This document shows, piece by piece, positions 50,335 through 57,546 of a stretch of 64,000 bases of DNA. A model generated the notes under the pieces. The model was not told the origin of the DNA, made no database searches, and was given only the letters and a program-made list of their open reading frames with translations. The position numbers were made by a program, and so were the translations under genes. The first letter of the stretch is position 1. Each line of letters opens with the position of its first letter. Location: positions 88,376-152,375 of the IMG/VR virus record IMGVR_UViG_3300018080_004265. One strand, 5' to 3'. This DNA is from a virus.

Positions 50335-51000
50335 ATGTCAGATGCACAAAGATTTTGGAGACAATTAGATATTGTCGATAGTGATAAATTAAATATCCCA
50401 ATTACTATTATTGGAGCCGGCGCAATTGGATCATTTACTTGTTTAGCATTAGCTAAAATGGGATGTTCTAATATTACAGTATATGATATTGATAAAATTG
50501 AAGATTATAATCTACCAAATCAATTTTATAGAGAAAGTGATGTTGGTAAATTAAAAGTAAATGGGCTTTATGATCTTATAAAAGATTTTACTGGAGTTAA
50601 AATAAATATTAAAAATGAAAAATATAAAAAACAAAATGTTGAAGGAATAGTTATATCTGCAGTTGATAATATGGAAACAAGAAAAGATTTATGGAAAAAA
50701 GTTGAATATAATCCTCAAGTAAAATTATTTGTAGATGGACGCATGGGCGCAGAAGTCATGAGAATTTATACTGTAAAACCTCATGATATAGATGAAGTAA
50801 AGATATTTGAAGATAATTTATATACCGATAAAGAAGCTGCAGAAGAAAAATGTACAGAAAAAGCAATTATATATAATGTAACTGTAATAGGAGGTTTAAT
50901 TGCTTCTAATATTAAGAAATATGTAATGGATCAAAAATATATAAAAGAAATAATATTTGATTTAAAAAATCTATATTTATTAGCGAGTGAAACAAAATAA
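50335..51000 (+). CDS. E1-like (ThiF/MoeB) activating enzyme
   Basis: A 221-residue Rossmann protein. ATP loop GAGAIGS (27-33), acidic DIDKIED (51-57) and NLPNQFYR (59-66) correspond to the E1 NLNRQ signature, though its first Arg is Asn. VISAVDNMETRKDLW follows. Cys173 in EKCTEKAI could receive the Ubl. Compact, without a rhodanese domain. It would adenylate the Ubl and pass it to the E2-like protein. Confidence 0.82.
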   Translation: MSDAQRFWRQLDIVDSDKLNIPITIIGAGAIGSFTCLALAKMGCSNITVYDIDKIEDYNLPNQFYRESDVGKLKVNGLYDLIKDFTGVKINIKNEKYKKQNVEGIVISAVDNMETRKDLWKKVEYNPQVKLFVDGRMGAEVMRIYTVKPHDIDEVKIFEDNLYTDKEAAEEKCTEKAIIYNVTVIGGLIASNIKKYVMDQKYIKEIIFDLKNLYLLASETK

Positions 51001-51004
51001 TGTT

Positions 51005-51334
51005 ATGTCTAAAAATAAAAAACTTGATAATGTATTACTTGAAATAGCGAAAAAAAAGGAGCTAATTGCAAAGATAAACACAATTAATTATAATAGTTTT
51101 GAGAAAGATGCTTCTAAAGTTATAGATATTCTTCCTCAATTGACTAATAATGATGATTTTAAAGTATTAAATGTGTTTAATGTTGATAAAAAAGTACAGT
51201 ATAAAAAATATAGCTTATATAAGAAATTTAATATATTTATGTATATTGAAGGATTTAAAAGGGCTTTAGAAATAATGGGTGAAACTTTTATTAGTGATGC
51301 AATAAAAGATGATTTATATGAACAATCAATATGA
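51005..51334 (+). CDS. hypothetical protein in the Ubl cassette, 109 aa
   Basis: Starts five bases after the E1 stop. Mainly helical, basic and acidic stretches (NVLLEIAKKKELIAKINTIN; FMYIEGFKRALEIMG). No RING or zinc motif, so no obvious E3. It may be an adaptor or target. Not recognised. Confidence 0.5.
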   Translation: MSKNKKLDNVLLEIAKKKELIAKINTINYNSFEKDASKVIDILPQLTNNDDFKVLNVFNVDKKVQYKKYSLYKKFNIFMYIEGFKRALEIMGETFISDAIKDDLYEQSI

Positions 51335-51600
51335 GTGATTATGTAATTGGGATTTTAAGTAATGAATTAGATAAATTAAAAACAATAGCATCACGACTTG
51401 AGGGCGAATTAACAGAACATGAAGTATATGCTAATCAAACGAGGGATAGTTTAATATTAATAAGGCAAGCTATTAAAGAAATTGAAGATGAATTAAAAGG
51501 AGAATATATAGAACTTAACGAAGGAGTATCACCGATATCGTTACTTAAAATAAGTGAAATTATAAGAAAAGAAAATAATATATCGGAGGAAAGTTTATGA
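51331..51600 (+). CDS. coiled-coil protein in the Ubl cassette, 89 aa
   Basis: Overlaps genes on both sides. LSNELDKLKTIASRLEGELT and a following charged helix form an amphipathic coiled coil. Possibly an adaptor linking Ubl-modified targets to the ClpE-like unfoldase encoded next. That is inference from position only. Confidence 0.5.
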   Translation: MSDYVIGILSNELDKLKTIASRLEGELTEHEVYANQTRDSLILIRQAIKEIEDELKGEYIELNEGVSPISLLKISEIIRKENNISEESL

Positions 51601-54128
51601 GTTTATGTCAAGAATGCGGTAGAAATGAAGCTCAATATACTGCAATTTTTAATGTTAATGGCCAAGATATTCAAAAGCCAGTATGTGAACAATGTTATAA
51701 TAAACTTCAATTAAGTGTTGATGACGCCACAAAAGAAGTATATCATAAATTAAGCGAATCTACAAAATTAGTAATTTATTATGCTCGCAGACAAGCAAGA
51801 GAACGAAGACATAAATTTGTTTTAAATGATCATTTAGTTTATGGTATAATTTTAGAGAATGGAACTGGATATTCGACATTAGAAAGTGCTGGAGCAAATG
51901 TTGACCAATTAAAAGGGCAAATTGATTGGGCTTTAAATTCAGTTACTGATCTAGTACCTAGAAATAGTGGAGAAGAGCCTCAATTATCAGATGAAATAAA
52001 AGGCACTTTAAAAAGATCTCTTGAGATTATTAATAAAATAGAATTTCCAGAAATAGAACCTGAACACATATTATTATCTATTACAGAAGATAGAAATTCA
52101 GCAATATCTAAAAATTTAAAAAGAAATTTTAATATTGATACAATAAAACTTTTAAGAGAATTAGAATCTCAATTACCAGAGTCAGTAGATCTCGTTAAAA
52201 AATATAAAGAAAATGATATTAAAAAATCTGCTTTAGAAAAATATAGTAGAGATTTAACTAAATTGGCTAAAATGGATAAACTAGATCCATGTATTGGTCG
52301 AGCAGATGAAATAGAACGAGTTGTACATATACTATCAAGAAGAAGAAAAAATAATCCAGTGCTTGTAGGAGAAGCTGGAGTTGGTAAAACAGCTATTGTT
52401 GAAGGATTAGCAAGAAGAATTGTTGAAGCTGATGTACCAGCTTGTTTATTAACTAAAAGATTATTAGCTTTAGATTTAAATGCTATGTTAGCAGGAACTC
52501 GCTTTAGAGGTGAATTTGAAGAAAGAATTAAAAAAGTAATTGATGAAGTTAAAGCTAAAAGTGGAGAGATCATATTATTCATTGATGAATTACATAATTT
52601 AATTGGAGCTGGTGCTGGCGGCGGTCAAGGTATGGATGCTGCTAATATTTTAAAACCAGAACTTGCTCGCGGTGAATTACAATGTATTGGAGCAACAACT
52701 CATGATGAATATAGTATGTATATTGAACATGATAAAGCTCTAGAAAGACGTTTTCAATTAGTTGAGGTTATTGAACCATCAGTTTCAGAAGCTAAACAAA
52801 TATTACATGGAGTACAAGATCGTTATGCAAATTATCATCATGTTAAAATAAATAAAGATGCGATAGATGCTGCAGTTGATTTATCAGTTAAATATATTTC
52901 AAATAGATATTTACCCGATAAAGCAATTGATCTTATGGACGAAGCAGGAGCAAAAGTAAAATTAACAGCTCAAAAATTACCTAAAGAAATAATTGAATTA
53001 AAGAAAGAAATAATTAAAGGTAAAAGAGAAAAAAAAGATGTTACTAAACAAGAAGTTGAAGCTAAAAAGTTAATGGATGAATGGAGAGAAAAAAATAATA
53101 AATTATCTCTTATAGTTAATAAAAATGATATTGCTATGGTAGTAAGTAAATGGACAAAGATACCAGTAACAGATTTAATAAAAGAAGAAAAAATAAAATT
53201 ATTGCATTTAGAAGATAAATTACATGAAAAAGTTGTTGGTCAAGATCAAGCAATTAAATCTTTATGTAATGCTATAAGAAGAGCAAGAGTTGGGATTAAA
53301 GATCCCAAAAGACCAATTGGTTCTTTCATATTTGCTGGTAAGACTGGTGTAGGTAAAACATTAATAGCTAGAACTCTTGCTGAATACTTATTTGGGTCAC
53401 CAGAACACTTTATAAAGATCGATATGTCTGAATATATGGAGAAACATACAGTATCAAGATTAATTGGCGCTCCGCCTGGATATGTAGGTTATGATCAAGG
53501 TGGACAATTAGTTGAACATGTAAGAAAACATCCTTATACAGTTATATTATTAGATGAAGTAGAAAAAGCTCATCCAGATATATTTAATGTTCTTTTACAA
53601 GTTATGGAAGATGGTGTATTAACAGATGGAAGGGCAAGAAAAGCAGATTGTAGAAATGCTATTATAATTATGACTACAAATATTAGTGCAACTCAAAGAG
53701 ATTATCATATTGGATTTAATAGTACAAACATTGAAACAGAAGAAGAATATGAGAAATTAAAATCTACTCAAGAAAAGGCTTTAAAAAATCATTTTAAACC
53801 TGAATTTTTAAATCGTGTAGATGATATTATTGTATTTCATAACCTTAATAAAACTCATATGACTTATATAGTTGATTTAATGATCAAAGAATTGGCAGAA
53901 AGAATGAAAGAACAAGAATTGAAATTACAAATTAATAAAGAAGTAAAAGAATTATTAGTAAAAGAAGGCTTTAATAAAGAATATGGAGCAAGATCTTTAA
54001 GAAGATATATAGTAAAGAAAATTGAAAATCCTTTGGCTGAAGAATTGTTAACTGATAAATTTAAGCCAAAAGATACAATTATTGTTAAAAAAGAAAAAGA
54101 AGATATTCTATTTGATATAGAAAAATAA
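51597..54128 (+). CDS. ClpE/ClpC-like AAA+ unfoldase
   Basis: An 843-residue Hsp100 protein. Residues 4-33 form a ClpE-type zinc finger (CQEC...CEQC), followed by a Clp N domain (LSESTKLVIYYARRQA). AAA1 has GEAGVGKT near 258 and LFIDELHNLIGAG; a short middle coiled coil follows; AAA2 has FAGKTGVGKT near 577 and VILLDEVEKAHPD. HIGFNS near 705 holds the IGF tripeptide used to dock ClpP. It unfolds proteins for host ClpP. The E1 cassette directly upstream suggests Ubl-tagged substrates. Confidence 0.85.
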   Translation: MSLCQECGRNEAQYTAIFNVNGQDIQKPVCEQCYNKLQLSVDDATKEVYHKLSESTKLVIYYARRQARERRHKFVLNDHLVYGIILENGTGYSTLESAGANVDQLKGQIDWALNSVTDLVPRNSGEEPQLSDEIKGTLKRSLEIINKIEFPEIEPEHILLSITEDRNSAISKNLKRNFNIDTIKLLRELESQLPESVDLVKKYKENDIKKSALEKYSRDLTKLAKMDKLDPCIGRADEIERVVHILSRRRKNNPVLVGEAGVGKTAIVEGLARRIVEADVPACLLTKRLLALDLNAMLAGTRFRGEFEERIKKVIDEVKAKSGEIILFIDELHNLIGAGAGGGQGMDAANILKPELARGELQCIGATTHDEYSMYIEHDKALERRFQLVEVIEPSVSEAKQILHGVQDRYANYHHVKINKDAIDAAVDLSVKYISNRYLPDKAIDLMDEAGAKVKLTAQKLPKEIIELKKEIIKGKREKKDVTKQEVEAKKLMDEWREKNNKLSLIVNKNDIAMVVSKWTKIPVTDLIKEEKIKLLHLEDKLHEKVVGQDQAIKSLCNAIRRARVGIKDPKRPIGSFIFAGKTGVGKTLIARTLAEYLFGSPEHFIKIDMSEYMEKHTVSRLIGAPPGYVGYDQGGQLVEHVRKHPYTVILLDEVEKAHPDIFNVLLQVMEDGVLTDGRARKADCRNAIIIMTTNISATQRDYHIGFNSTNIETEEEYEKLKSTQEKALKNHFKPEFLNRVDDIIVFHNLNKTHMTYIVDLMIKELAERMKEQELKLQINKEVKELLVKEGFNKEYGARSLRRYIVKKIENPLAEELLTDKFKPKDTIIVKKEKEDILFDIEK

Positions 54129-54390
54129 AATAATCATAGATGATTTAGCAATATCAATAAACCACAATAATGGTGACAAACATACCAATATTTTAATACC
54201 TTTCATTGCTAGTTTTACTGATGTTTATAAAAAAGATAGAACTTATCATTTTGATGTCAATATGATCAATGGAGAAAATCACACTATTGGAGGAAGAAAT
54301 AAACAGGATATTGAAGATTCTCATAAATATTTAGTAAAAAGATTAAGAAAATATTATGAGTCTAAAATATTTTTTGAACAAACTTTATGA
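54121..54390 (+). pseudogene. 89-codon open frame without a start, overlapping the clpE-like stop
   Basis: After the unfoldase stop an open frame runs 89 codons (reading on as IIIDDLAISINHNNGDKH) to a TGA that overlaps the next ATG. It has phage-like codon use but no start before ATG 54262. It could be reached by +1 slippage at AAA-TAA, or be a remnant of a gene that lost its 5' end. The ATGA junction suggests ribosomes do arrive there. Confidence 0.5.
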
Positions 54391-54854
54391 TAAAACCAAG
54401 TAAAGAATTTAATTTTGATGATTGGATAGATGAAACAACTGTTTTAGCGGAGATCTATTATTTTTTTTATAGATTATTTCATAAAATAGGGAGAATACCT
54501 ATACATATTAAATGGATTTTTCAAAAGATATTTAGAGGATATTCAGATAATGATCTTTGGGCATTAGATTATACATTATCAAAAGTGATATTACCATATT
54601 TAAAAGGATTTAGAAAAACTAATAAAATGGGATATCCAATGGGTATGAAAGGTAAAATGAAAGAATGGCATAAAACAATAGATAAAATGATATGGAGTTT
54701 TGAACAAGCATTAGAAGATCATAGTTACTGTCCAGATTATTTATGGGATAAAAAAATGAAAAATTTTAAAAAAGATAAACTTGAAGAATATAATAAAAAA
54801 TTACAAGAGGGATTTGATTTATTTGCAAAATACTTTACAAATTTATGGGATTAA
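54387..54854 (+). CDS. conserved phage protein, 155 aa
   Basis: Contains IFRGYSDNDLWALDYTLSKV and YLKGFRKTNKMGYP, a pattern I know from many phage hypotheticals that share a GYSDxDxWxLDxT core. Helical; function unknown. Directly upstream of the leader peptide and attenuator. Confidence 0.65.
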   Translation: MIKPSKEFNFDDWIDETTVLAEIYYFFYRLFHKIGRIPIHIKWIFQKIFRGYSDNDLWALDYTLSKVILPYLKGFRKTNKMGYPMGMKGKMKEWHKTIDKMIWSFEQALEDHSYCPDYLWDKKMKNFKKDKLEEYNKKLQEGFDLFAKYFTNLWD

Positions 54855-54856
54855 AA

Positions 54857-54910
54857 ATGAAAGATAAACTTTTTAGGTGGTTTATTCAATGTCAGGTCGC
54901 CAGACTATGA
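54857..54910 (+). CDS. leader peptide (17 aa) before tRNA cluster
   Basis: Two bases after the preceding stop, an ATG frame encodes MKDKLFRWFIQCQVARL. Every residue but Met, Lys and Leu is an amino acid served by tRNAs of the cluster downstream, including Trp, Cys, Ile, Phe, Val, Ala, Asp, two Gln and two Arg. GGGA lies six bases upstream. The stop sits directly before an antiterminator-like arm. Proposed to sense charged tRNA; see the attenuator entry. Confidence 0.55.
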   Translation: MKDKLFRWFIQCQVARL

Positions 54911-54966
54911 CGCCTGGTTAGTATATATTTTACTTACCAGGTGTGATATAATAGTCACACCTTTTT
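54893..54966 (+). promoter_or_regulatory. attenuator: overlapping alternative hairpins and terminator
   Basis: Arm 1 (CAGG-T-CG, 54893-54899, inside leader codons) can pair with arm 2 start (CGCCTG, 54911-54916). Arm 2 (54911-54923) pairs with arm 3 (54931-54943), 12 of 13 positions. Arm 3's end (AGGTGTGA, 54939-54946) pairs with TCACACCT (54955-54962), followed by TTTT: a terminator. 2:3 and 3:4 exclude each other. A TATAAT with upstream TGa (54944-54952) also sits in the terminator loop and could be an extra promoter. Confidence 0.65.
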
Positions 54967-54979
54967 AGTCTATATGTAC

Positions 54980-55054
54980 GGGGGAATGGTGCTAGTGGTA
55001 ACACATTTGACTTGCAATCAAAAGTCTCGGGTTCGATTCCCGGTTCCTCCACCA
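54980..55054 (+). tRNA. tRNA-Ala (TGC)
   Basis: Full cloverleaf. Acceptor GGGGGAA/TTCCTCC includes the G3-U70 pair that marks alanine. Anticodon loop CTTGCAA between TTTGA/TCAAA. Discriminator A and CCA are encoded. First tRNA after the attenuator. Confidence 0.93.
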
Positions 55055-55055
55055 G

Positions 55056-55126
55056 TGGGAGGTCGTCTAACGGCAGGACACGGGGCTTTGAACTCCGGAA
55101 TGATGGTTCGATTCCATCCCTCCCAG
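55056..55126 (+). tRNA. tRNA-Gln (TTG)
   Basis: Acceptor TGGGAGG/CCTCCCA with U1-A72 and discriminator G, as usual for glutamine. Anticodon loop CTTTGAA. CCA is not encoded (G then CAA), so it needs the CCA-adding enzyme. Confidence 0.93.
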
Positions 55127-55140
55127 CAAAGGATAATTTA

Positions 55141-55677
55141 ATGACAAAAGTTATAAATTTATTAGGTGGTTCTAGTGTTGGTAAATCAACAACAAGTTGT
55201 GGGTTGTATTATAATATGAAATTAAAGAAGATCAATGTTGAATTAGTTAGAGAATATGTAAAAATGTGGGCGTGGCTTGGAAGAGAAGTTCATCCTTATG
55301 ATCAAATATATATATCAGGGAAACAGGCTCAATTAGAGTCATCTTTATATAATAAAGTTGATTATATTATAACAGATTCTCCGTTATTATTAGGACCAAT
55401 ATATGAATTATTTTATACAAAGAATTCTATTGTATTACCATCTGTACAAAGACAATTAAATTATGCAAAAGAAAATGCAGTAGAACATATAAATTATGTA
55501 TTAGAAAGACACCAAAAATATTCTCAATTAGGAAGATTTCAAAATGAGGAATCAGCAAAAGCATTTGATAAATTTTTAATAGAATGGTTAAATAATTTAA
55601 ATATTAAATATAAAATATGTAAAGTACCCGACTTAGAAAGAGTCGATTGGATACTAAGTGATTTGAAAATTAAATAA
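55141..55677 (+). CDS. P-loop kinase-like NTPase inside the tRNA cluster
   Basis: A 178-residue protein beginning at ATG 55141; any earlier start would lie inside tRNA genes. Walker A GGSSVGKS sits near residue 9, and YIITDSPLLLG supplies the Walker B/DSP element of NadR- and dNK-like kinases. The place between tRNAs suggests a role in RNA or nucleotide phosphorylation, perhaps 5'-end repair, but the substrate is not shown. Confidence 0.65.
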   Translation: MTKVINLLGGSSVGKSTTSCGLYYNMKLKKINVELVREYVKMWAWLGREVHPYDQIYISGKQAQLESSLYNKVDYIITDSPLLLGPIYELFYTKNSIVLPSVQRQLNYAKENAVEHINYVLERHQKYSQLGRFQNEESAKAFDKFLIEWLNNLNIKYKICKVPDLERVDWILSDLKIK

Positions 55678-55680
55678 TTC

Positions 55681-55960
55681 TCCTGCTCAGTAGATACTAT
55701 GTGTCGCTCGTGCAGGAATCCCCGTTAGCCAATAGGTTAGCGGTGTAAAAAGATGTGGCAGAAGGTATTGCATTTTCTTAACATACTTGGGCCGTGACTG
55801 TCCGTTAAGAAAAGTCCTCGATCATCACGGTGCGATGGAGGTATAAGGTCACTATACAAGTCAACGGACAAGGCTCTGGCGGGTTAAGGCCTACTTAGTG
55901 GTAATAAAGTCCCGATGGGTAGCGAGTGGTTGAAAATCTTGTCAAATCCTTATCATCTTT
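55681..55960 (+). ncRNA. structured RNA of unknown class within tRNA cluster
   Basis: The 285-base gap between the kinase and tRNA-Gly holds no gene but many stems (offset 55000): TCCTGC/GCAGGA 681-686/712-717; CCGTTAGCC/GGTTAGCGG 722-730/735-743; TTTTCTTAAC/GTTAAGAAAA 773-782/804-813; CCTC plus CATC / GATG plus GAGG 816-841; CACTA/TAGTG 850-854/896-900. TGTCCGTT (799-806) can instead pair with AACGGACA (863-870), excluding the third stem, so two folds compete. GC is above the coding background. Confidence 0.6.
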
Positions 55961-55962
55961 AA

Positions 55963-56038
55963 GCGGGATTGGTGTTAATGGCTAGCACGCCTGGCTTCCA
56001 ACCAGGAGGTATCGGTTCGAATCCGATATCCCGCTCCA
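55963..56038 (+). tRNA. tRNA-Gly (TCC)
   Basis: Acceptor GCGGGAT/ATCCCGC, anticodon stem CCTGG/CCAGG with loop CTTCCAA, discriminator U, CCA encoded. Confidence 0.93.
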
Positions 56039-56039
56039 A

Positions 56040-56112
56040 GGGGATGTAGACAAGTGGTCAAGTCATTGCCTTTTCAAGGCGACATTCGCAGGTTCGAATC
56101 CTGTCATCCCTA
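56040..56112 (+). tRNA. tRNA-Glu (TTC)
   Basis: Acceptor GGGGATG/CATCCCT (first pair G-U), anticodon stem TTGCC/GGCGA with loop TTTTCAA. Discriminator A; CCA not encoded. Confidence 0.9.
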
Positions 56113-56115
56113 CAG

Positions 56116-56189
56116 CGGAGTGTAGCTCAATTGGTTAGAGCGTTCGACCGATAATCGAGAGGTAGATGGTTCGACTCCATCCACTCCGA
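56116..56189 (+). tRNA. tRNA-Ile (GAT)
   Basis: Acceptor CGGAGTG/CACTCCG, anticodon stem TTCGA/TCGAG with loop CCGATAA. Discriminator A followed by CCG, so full CCA is not encoded. Confidence 0.9.
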
Positions 56190-56197
56190 CCGAAATA

Positions 56198-56273
56198 GGG
56201 AGTATGGTGTAATTGGTTAATAACATCTTTGGCTCCAAACCAAAGGATTAGAGTTCGAATCTTTATACTCCCG
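56198..56273 (+). tRNA. tRNA-Trp (CCA)
   Basis: Acceptor GGGAGTA/TACTCCC, anticodon stem TTTGG/CCAAA with loop CTCCAAA; discriminator G as in tryptophan tRNAs. CCA absent (GCA). Reads UGG only; no sign of UGA recoding. Confidence 0.93.
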
Positions 56274-56281
56274 CAAAGAAT

Positions 56282-56353
56282 GGTCCCATAGTGTAGTGGT
56301 CAGCACGCCACTCTGTCACAGTGGTAGCACGGGTTCGAGTCCCGTTGGGACCG
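56282..56353 (+). tRNA. tRNA-Asp (GTC)
   Basis: Acceptor GGTCCCA/TGGGACC, anticodon stem CCACT/AGTGG with loop CTGTCAC, discriminator G. CCA absent (GCAT). Confidence 0.93.
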
Positions 56354-56358
56354 CATAG

Positions 56359-56433
56359 AGCTCTGTAGCTCAGTGGAATAAGAGCAGCTCCCTACGAAGG
56401 AGAAGGTCGTAGGTTCGAATCCTATCAGGGCTG
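56359..56433 (+). tRNA. tRNA-Arg (ACG)
   Basis: Acceptor AGCTCTG/CAGGGCT, anticodon stem GCTCC/GGAGA (outer pair mismatched) with loop CTACGAA. ACG normally needs A34 to inosine. CCA absent. Confidence 0.88.
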
Positions 56434-56439
56434 CAAAGA

Positions 56440-56514
56440 GGGTCTGTAGCTCAGTGGTAGAGCGCTAGCTTGAAGCGCTAGGCGTTGGAAGTTCGATTCT
56501 TTCCAGGCCCACCA
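56440..56514 (+). tRNA. tRNA-Phe (GAA)
   Basis: Acceptor GGGTCTG/CAGGCCC. Anticodon stem CTAGC/GCTAG with loop TTGAAGC puts GAA at 34-36. Position 37 is G, unusual for bacterial Phe tRNAs. Discriminator A and CCA are encoded. Confidence 0.8.
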
Positions 56515-56515
56515 A

Positions 56516-56593
56516 GTGGCTGTAGCTCAGTCTGGACAGAGCATCGGCCTTCTAAGCCGAATGTCGCAGGTTCAAATCCTGCCAGCCACGCCA
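56516..56593 (+). tRNA. tRNA-Arg (TCT)
   Basis: Acceptor GTGGCTG/CAGCCAC, anticodon stem TCGGC/GCCGA with loop CTTCTAA, discriminator G, CCA encoded. Serves AGA, the favoured Arg codon in this AT-rich genome. Confidence 0.93.
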
Positions 56594-56594
56594 G

Positions 56595-56666
56595 GGCGGG
56601 GTAGCCAAGTGGTAAGGCAGCGGTCTGCAAAACCGTTCATCGGAGGTTCAAATCCTCTCCCCGCCT
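56595..56666 (+). tRNA. tRNA-Cys (GCA)
   Basis: Acceptor GGCGGGG/CCCCGCC, anticodon stem GCGGT/ACCGT with loop CTGCAAA, discriminator U as in cysteine tRNAs. CCA not encoded. Confidence 0.92.
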
Positions 56667-56671
56667 CATAG

Positions 56672-56747
56672 AGCCCTTTAGCTCAGTTGGGAGAGCGCTT
56701 CCCTTACAAGGAAGATGTCGGCGGTTCAAACCCGTCAAGGGCTACCA
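56672..56747 (+). tRNA. tRNA-Val (TAC)
   Basis: Acceptor AGCCCTT/AAGGGCT, anticodon stem CTTCC/GGAAG with loop CTTACAA, discriminator A, CCA encoded. Last tRNA of the cluster. Confidence 0.93.
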
Positions 56748-56766
56748 AAAAAAGGAGTAAAAAAAA

Positions 56767-57135
56767 ATGAAAGTAATATATGTAGCAGGTAAATATTCAG
56801 GAAAGGGATATTCTGAGATAGAAGATAACATAAAGAGAGCAGAAAAAGCATCTATAAAATTATTTAGAAAAGGATGGGCTGTAATTACCCCACATAAAAA
56901 TACTGCCCATTATGAGATATATGAAGATGAGACTCTTACTTATGAAATGTGGTTAGCTGCAGATATGGAAATGTTAAAAAGAAGCGATGCAATATTTCTT
57001 TTGAATGGATGGCAGAATTCCCACGGAGCAGTGAAAGAACAACAATATGCATTAGGAAATAATATGCCTGTATTTTATGAAGATGAAGGAATTCCCGAAC
57101 CAAACATGATTGAAAAAGAGGTTGTAAAAGTATGA
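56767..57135 (+). CDS. DUF4406 / nucleoside 2-deoxyribosyltransferase-like protein
   Basis: A 122-residue protein: YVAGKYSGKG at the start, EDNIKRAEKASIKLFRKGWA, then MLKRSDAIFLLNGWQNSHG and KEQQYALGNNMPVF, the pattern of DUF4406, a branch of nucleoside 2-deoxyribosyltransferases. It probably binds a nucleoside or nucleotide; its reaction is unknown. Confidence 0.75.
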   Translation: MKVIYVAGKYSGKGYSEIEDNIKRAEKASIKLFRKGWAVITPHKNTAHYEIYEDETLTYEMWLAADMEMLKRSDAIFLLNGWQNSHGAVKEQQYALGNNMPVFYEDEGIPEPNMIEKEVVKV

Positions 57136-57485
57136 AAGCAATAATTGCTGGATCTAGAAGAATATATAAAGATAATACAGTAAATTTTATACAAGAAATT
57201 GTAGATAAATCTGGATTTAATATAGAAATATTAGTATGCGGTATGGCCCATGGTGTTGATATGATGGCACATTTTTGGGCTAGAGAGACTGGTATTCCTA
57301 TTAAAGAATTTCCAGCTGATTGGGATAAATATGGTAAAAGCGCTGGACCTATAAGGAATCAAGAAATGTTAAAATATGCAGATGCATTAATTGCTATTTG
57401 GGATGGAGAGAGTAAGGGAACCAAACATATGATCTCAATAGCAAAAAAGAAAGGTATTAAAGTTTTTATATATGATTATAAATGA
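57132..57485 (+). CDS. YspA/DUF2493 SLOG-fold protein
   Basis: A 117-residue protein with IAGSRRIYKD, VCGMAHGVDMMAHFWARE and GPIRNQEMLKYADALIAIWD, SKGTKHM, the YspA-type SLOG signature. SLOG proteins bind nucleotide-derived ligands. It overlaps the DUF4406 gene, so they may act together. Confidence 0.8.
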   Translation: MKAIIAGSRRIYKDNTVNFIQEIVDKSGFNIEILVCGMAHGVDMMAHFWARETGIPIKEFPADWDKYGKSAGPIRNQEMLKYADALIAIWDGESKGTKHMISIAKKKGIKVFIYDYK

Positions 57486-57493
57486 GAAAAAGT

Positions 57494-57523
57494 ATGTACC
57501 TTTAAAAGAAAAAATGTTATAAT
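57494..57523 (+). promoter_or_regulatory. class B promoter (extended -10)
   Basis: ATGTAC/TGTACC (57494-57500) with a 17-18 bp spacer and TATAAT (57518-57523) preceded by TGt. Drives the operon ending with the second E1-like gene. Confidence 0.72.
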
Positions 57524-57546
57524 ATCCCAATCTACGGAGGTGTTAT

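Noticed and set aside
55012-55140. Longer kinase gene beginning inside the tRNAs
   Set aside because: That frame runs through tRNA-Ala and tRNA-Gln; ATG 55141 gives the proper P-loop start.
55681-55960. RNase P RNA
   Set aside because: AAGAAAAGTCC and CACGGTGC recall conserved RNase P bits, but the closing P4 strand, ACAGAA and other conserved parts are missing and the length is too short.
55681-55960. tmRNA or a tRNA with a group I intron
   Set aside because: No tag reading frame, no tRNA-like halves with T-arm, and no group I core motifs could be found.
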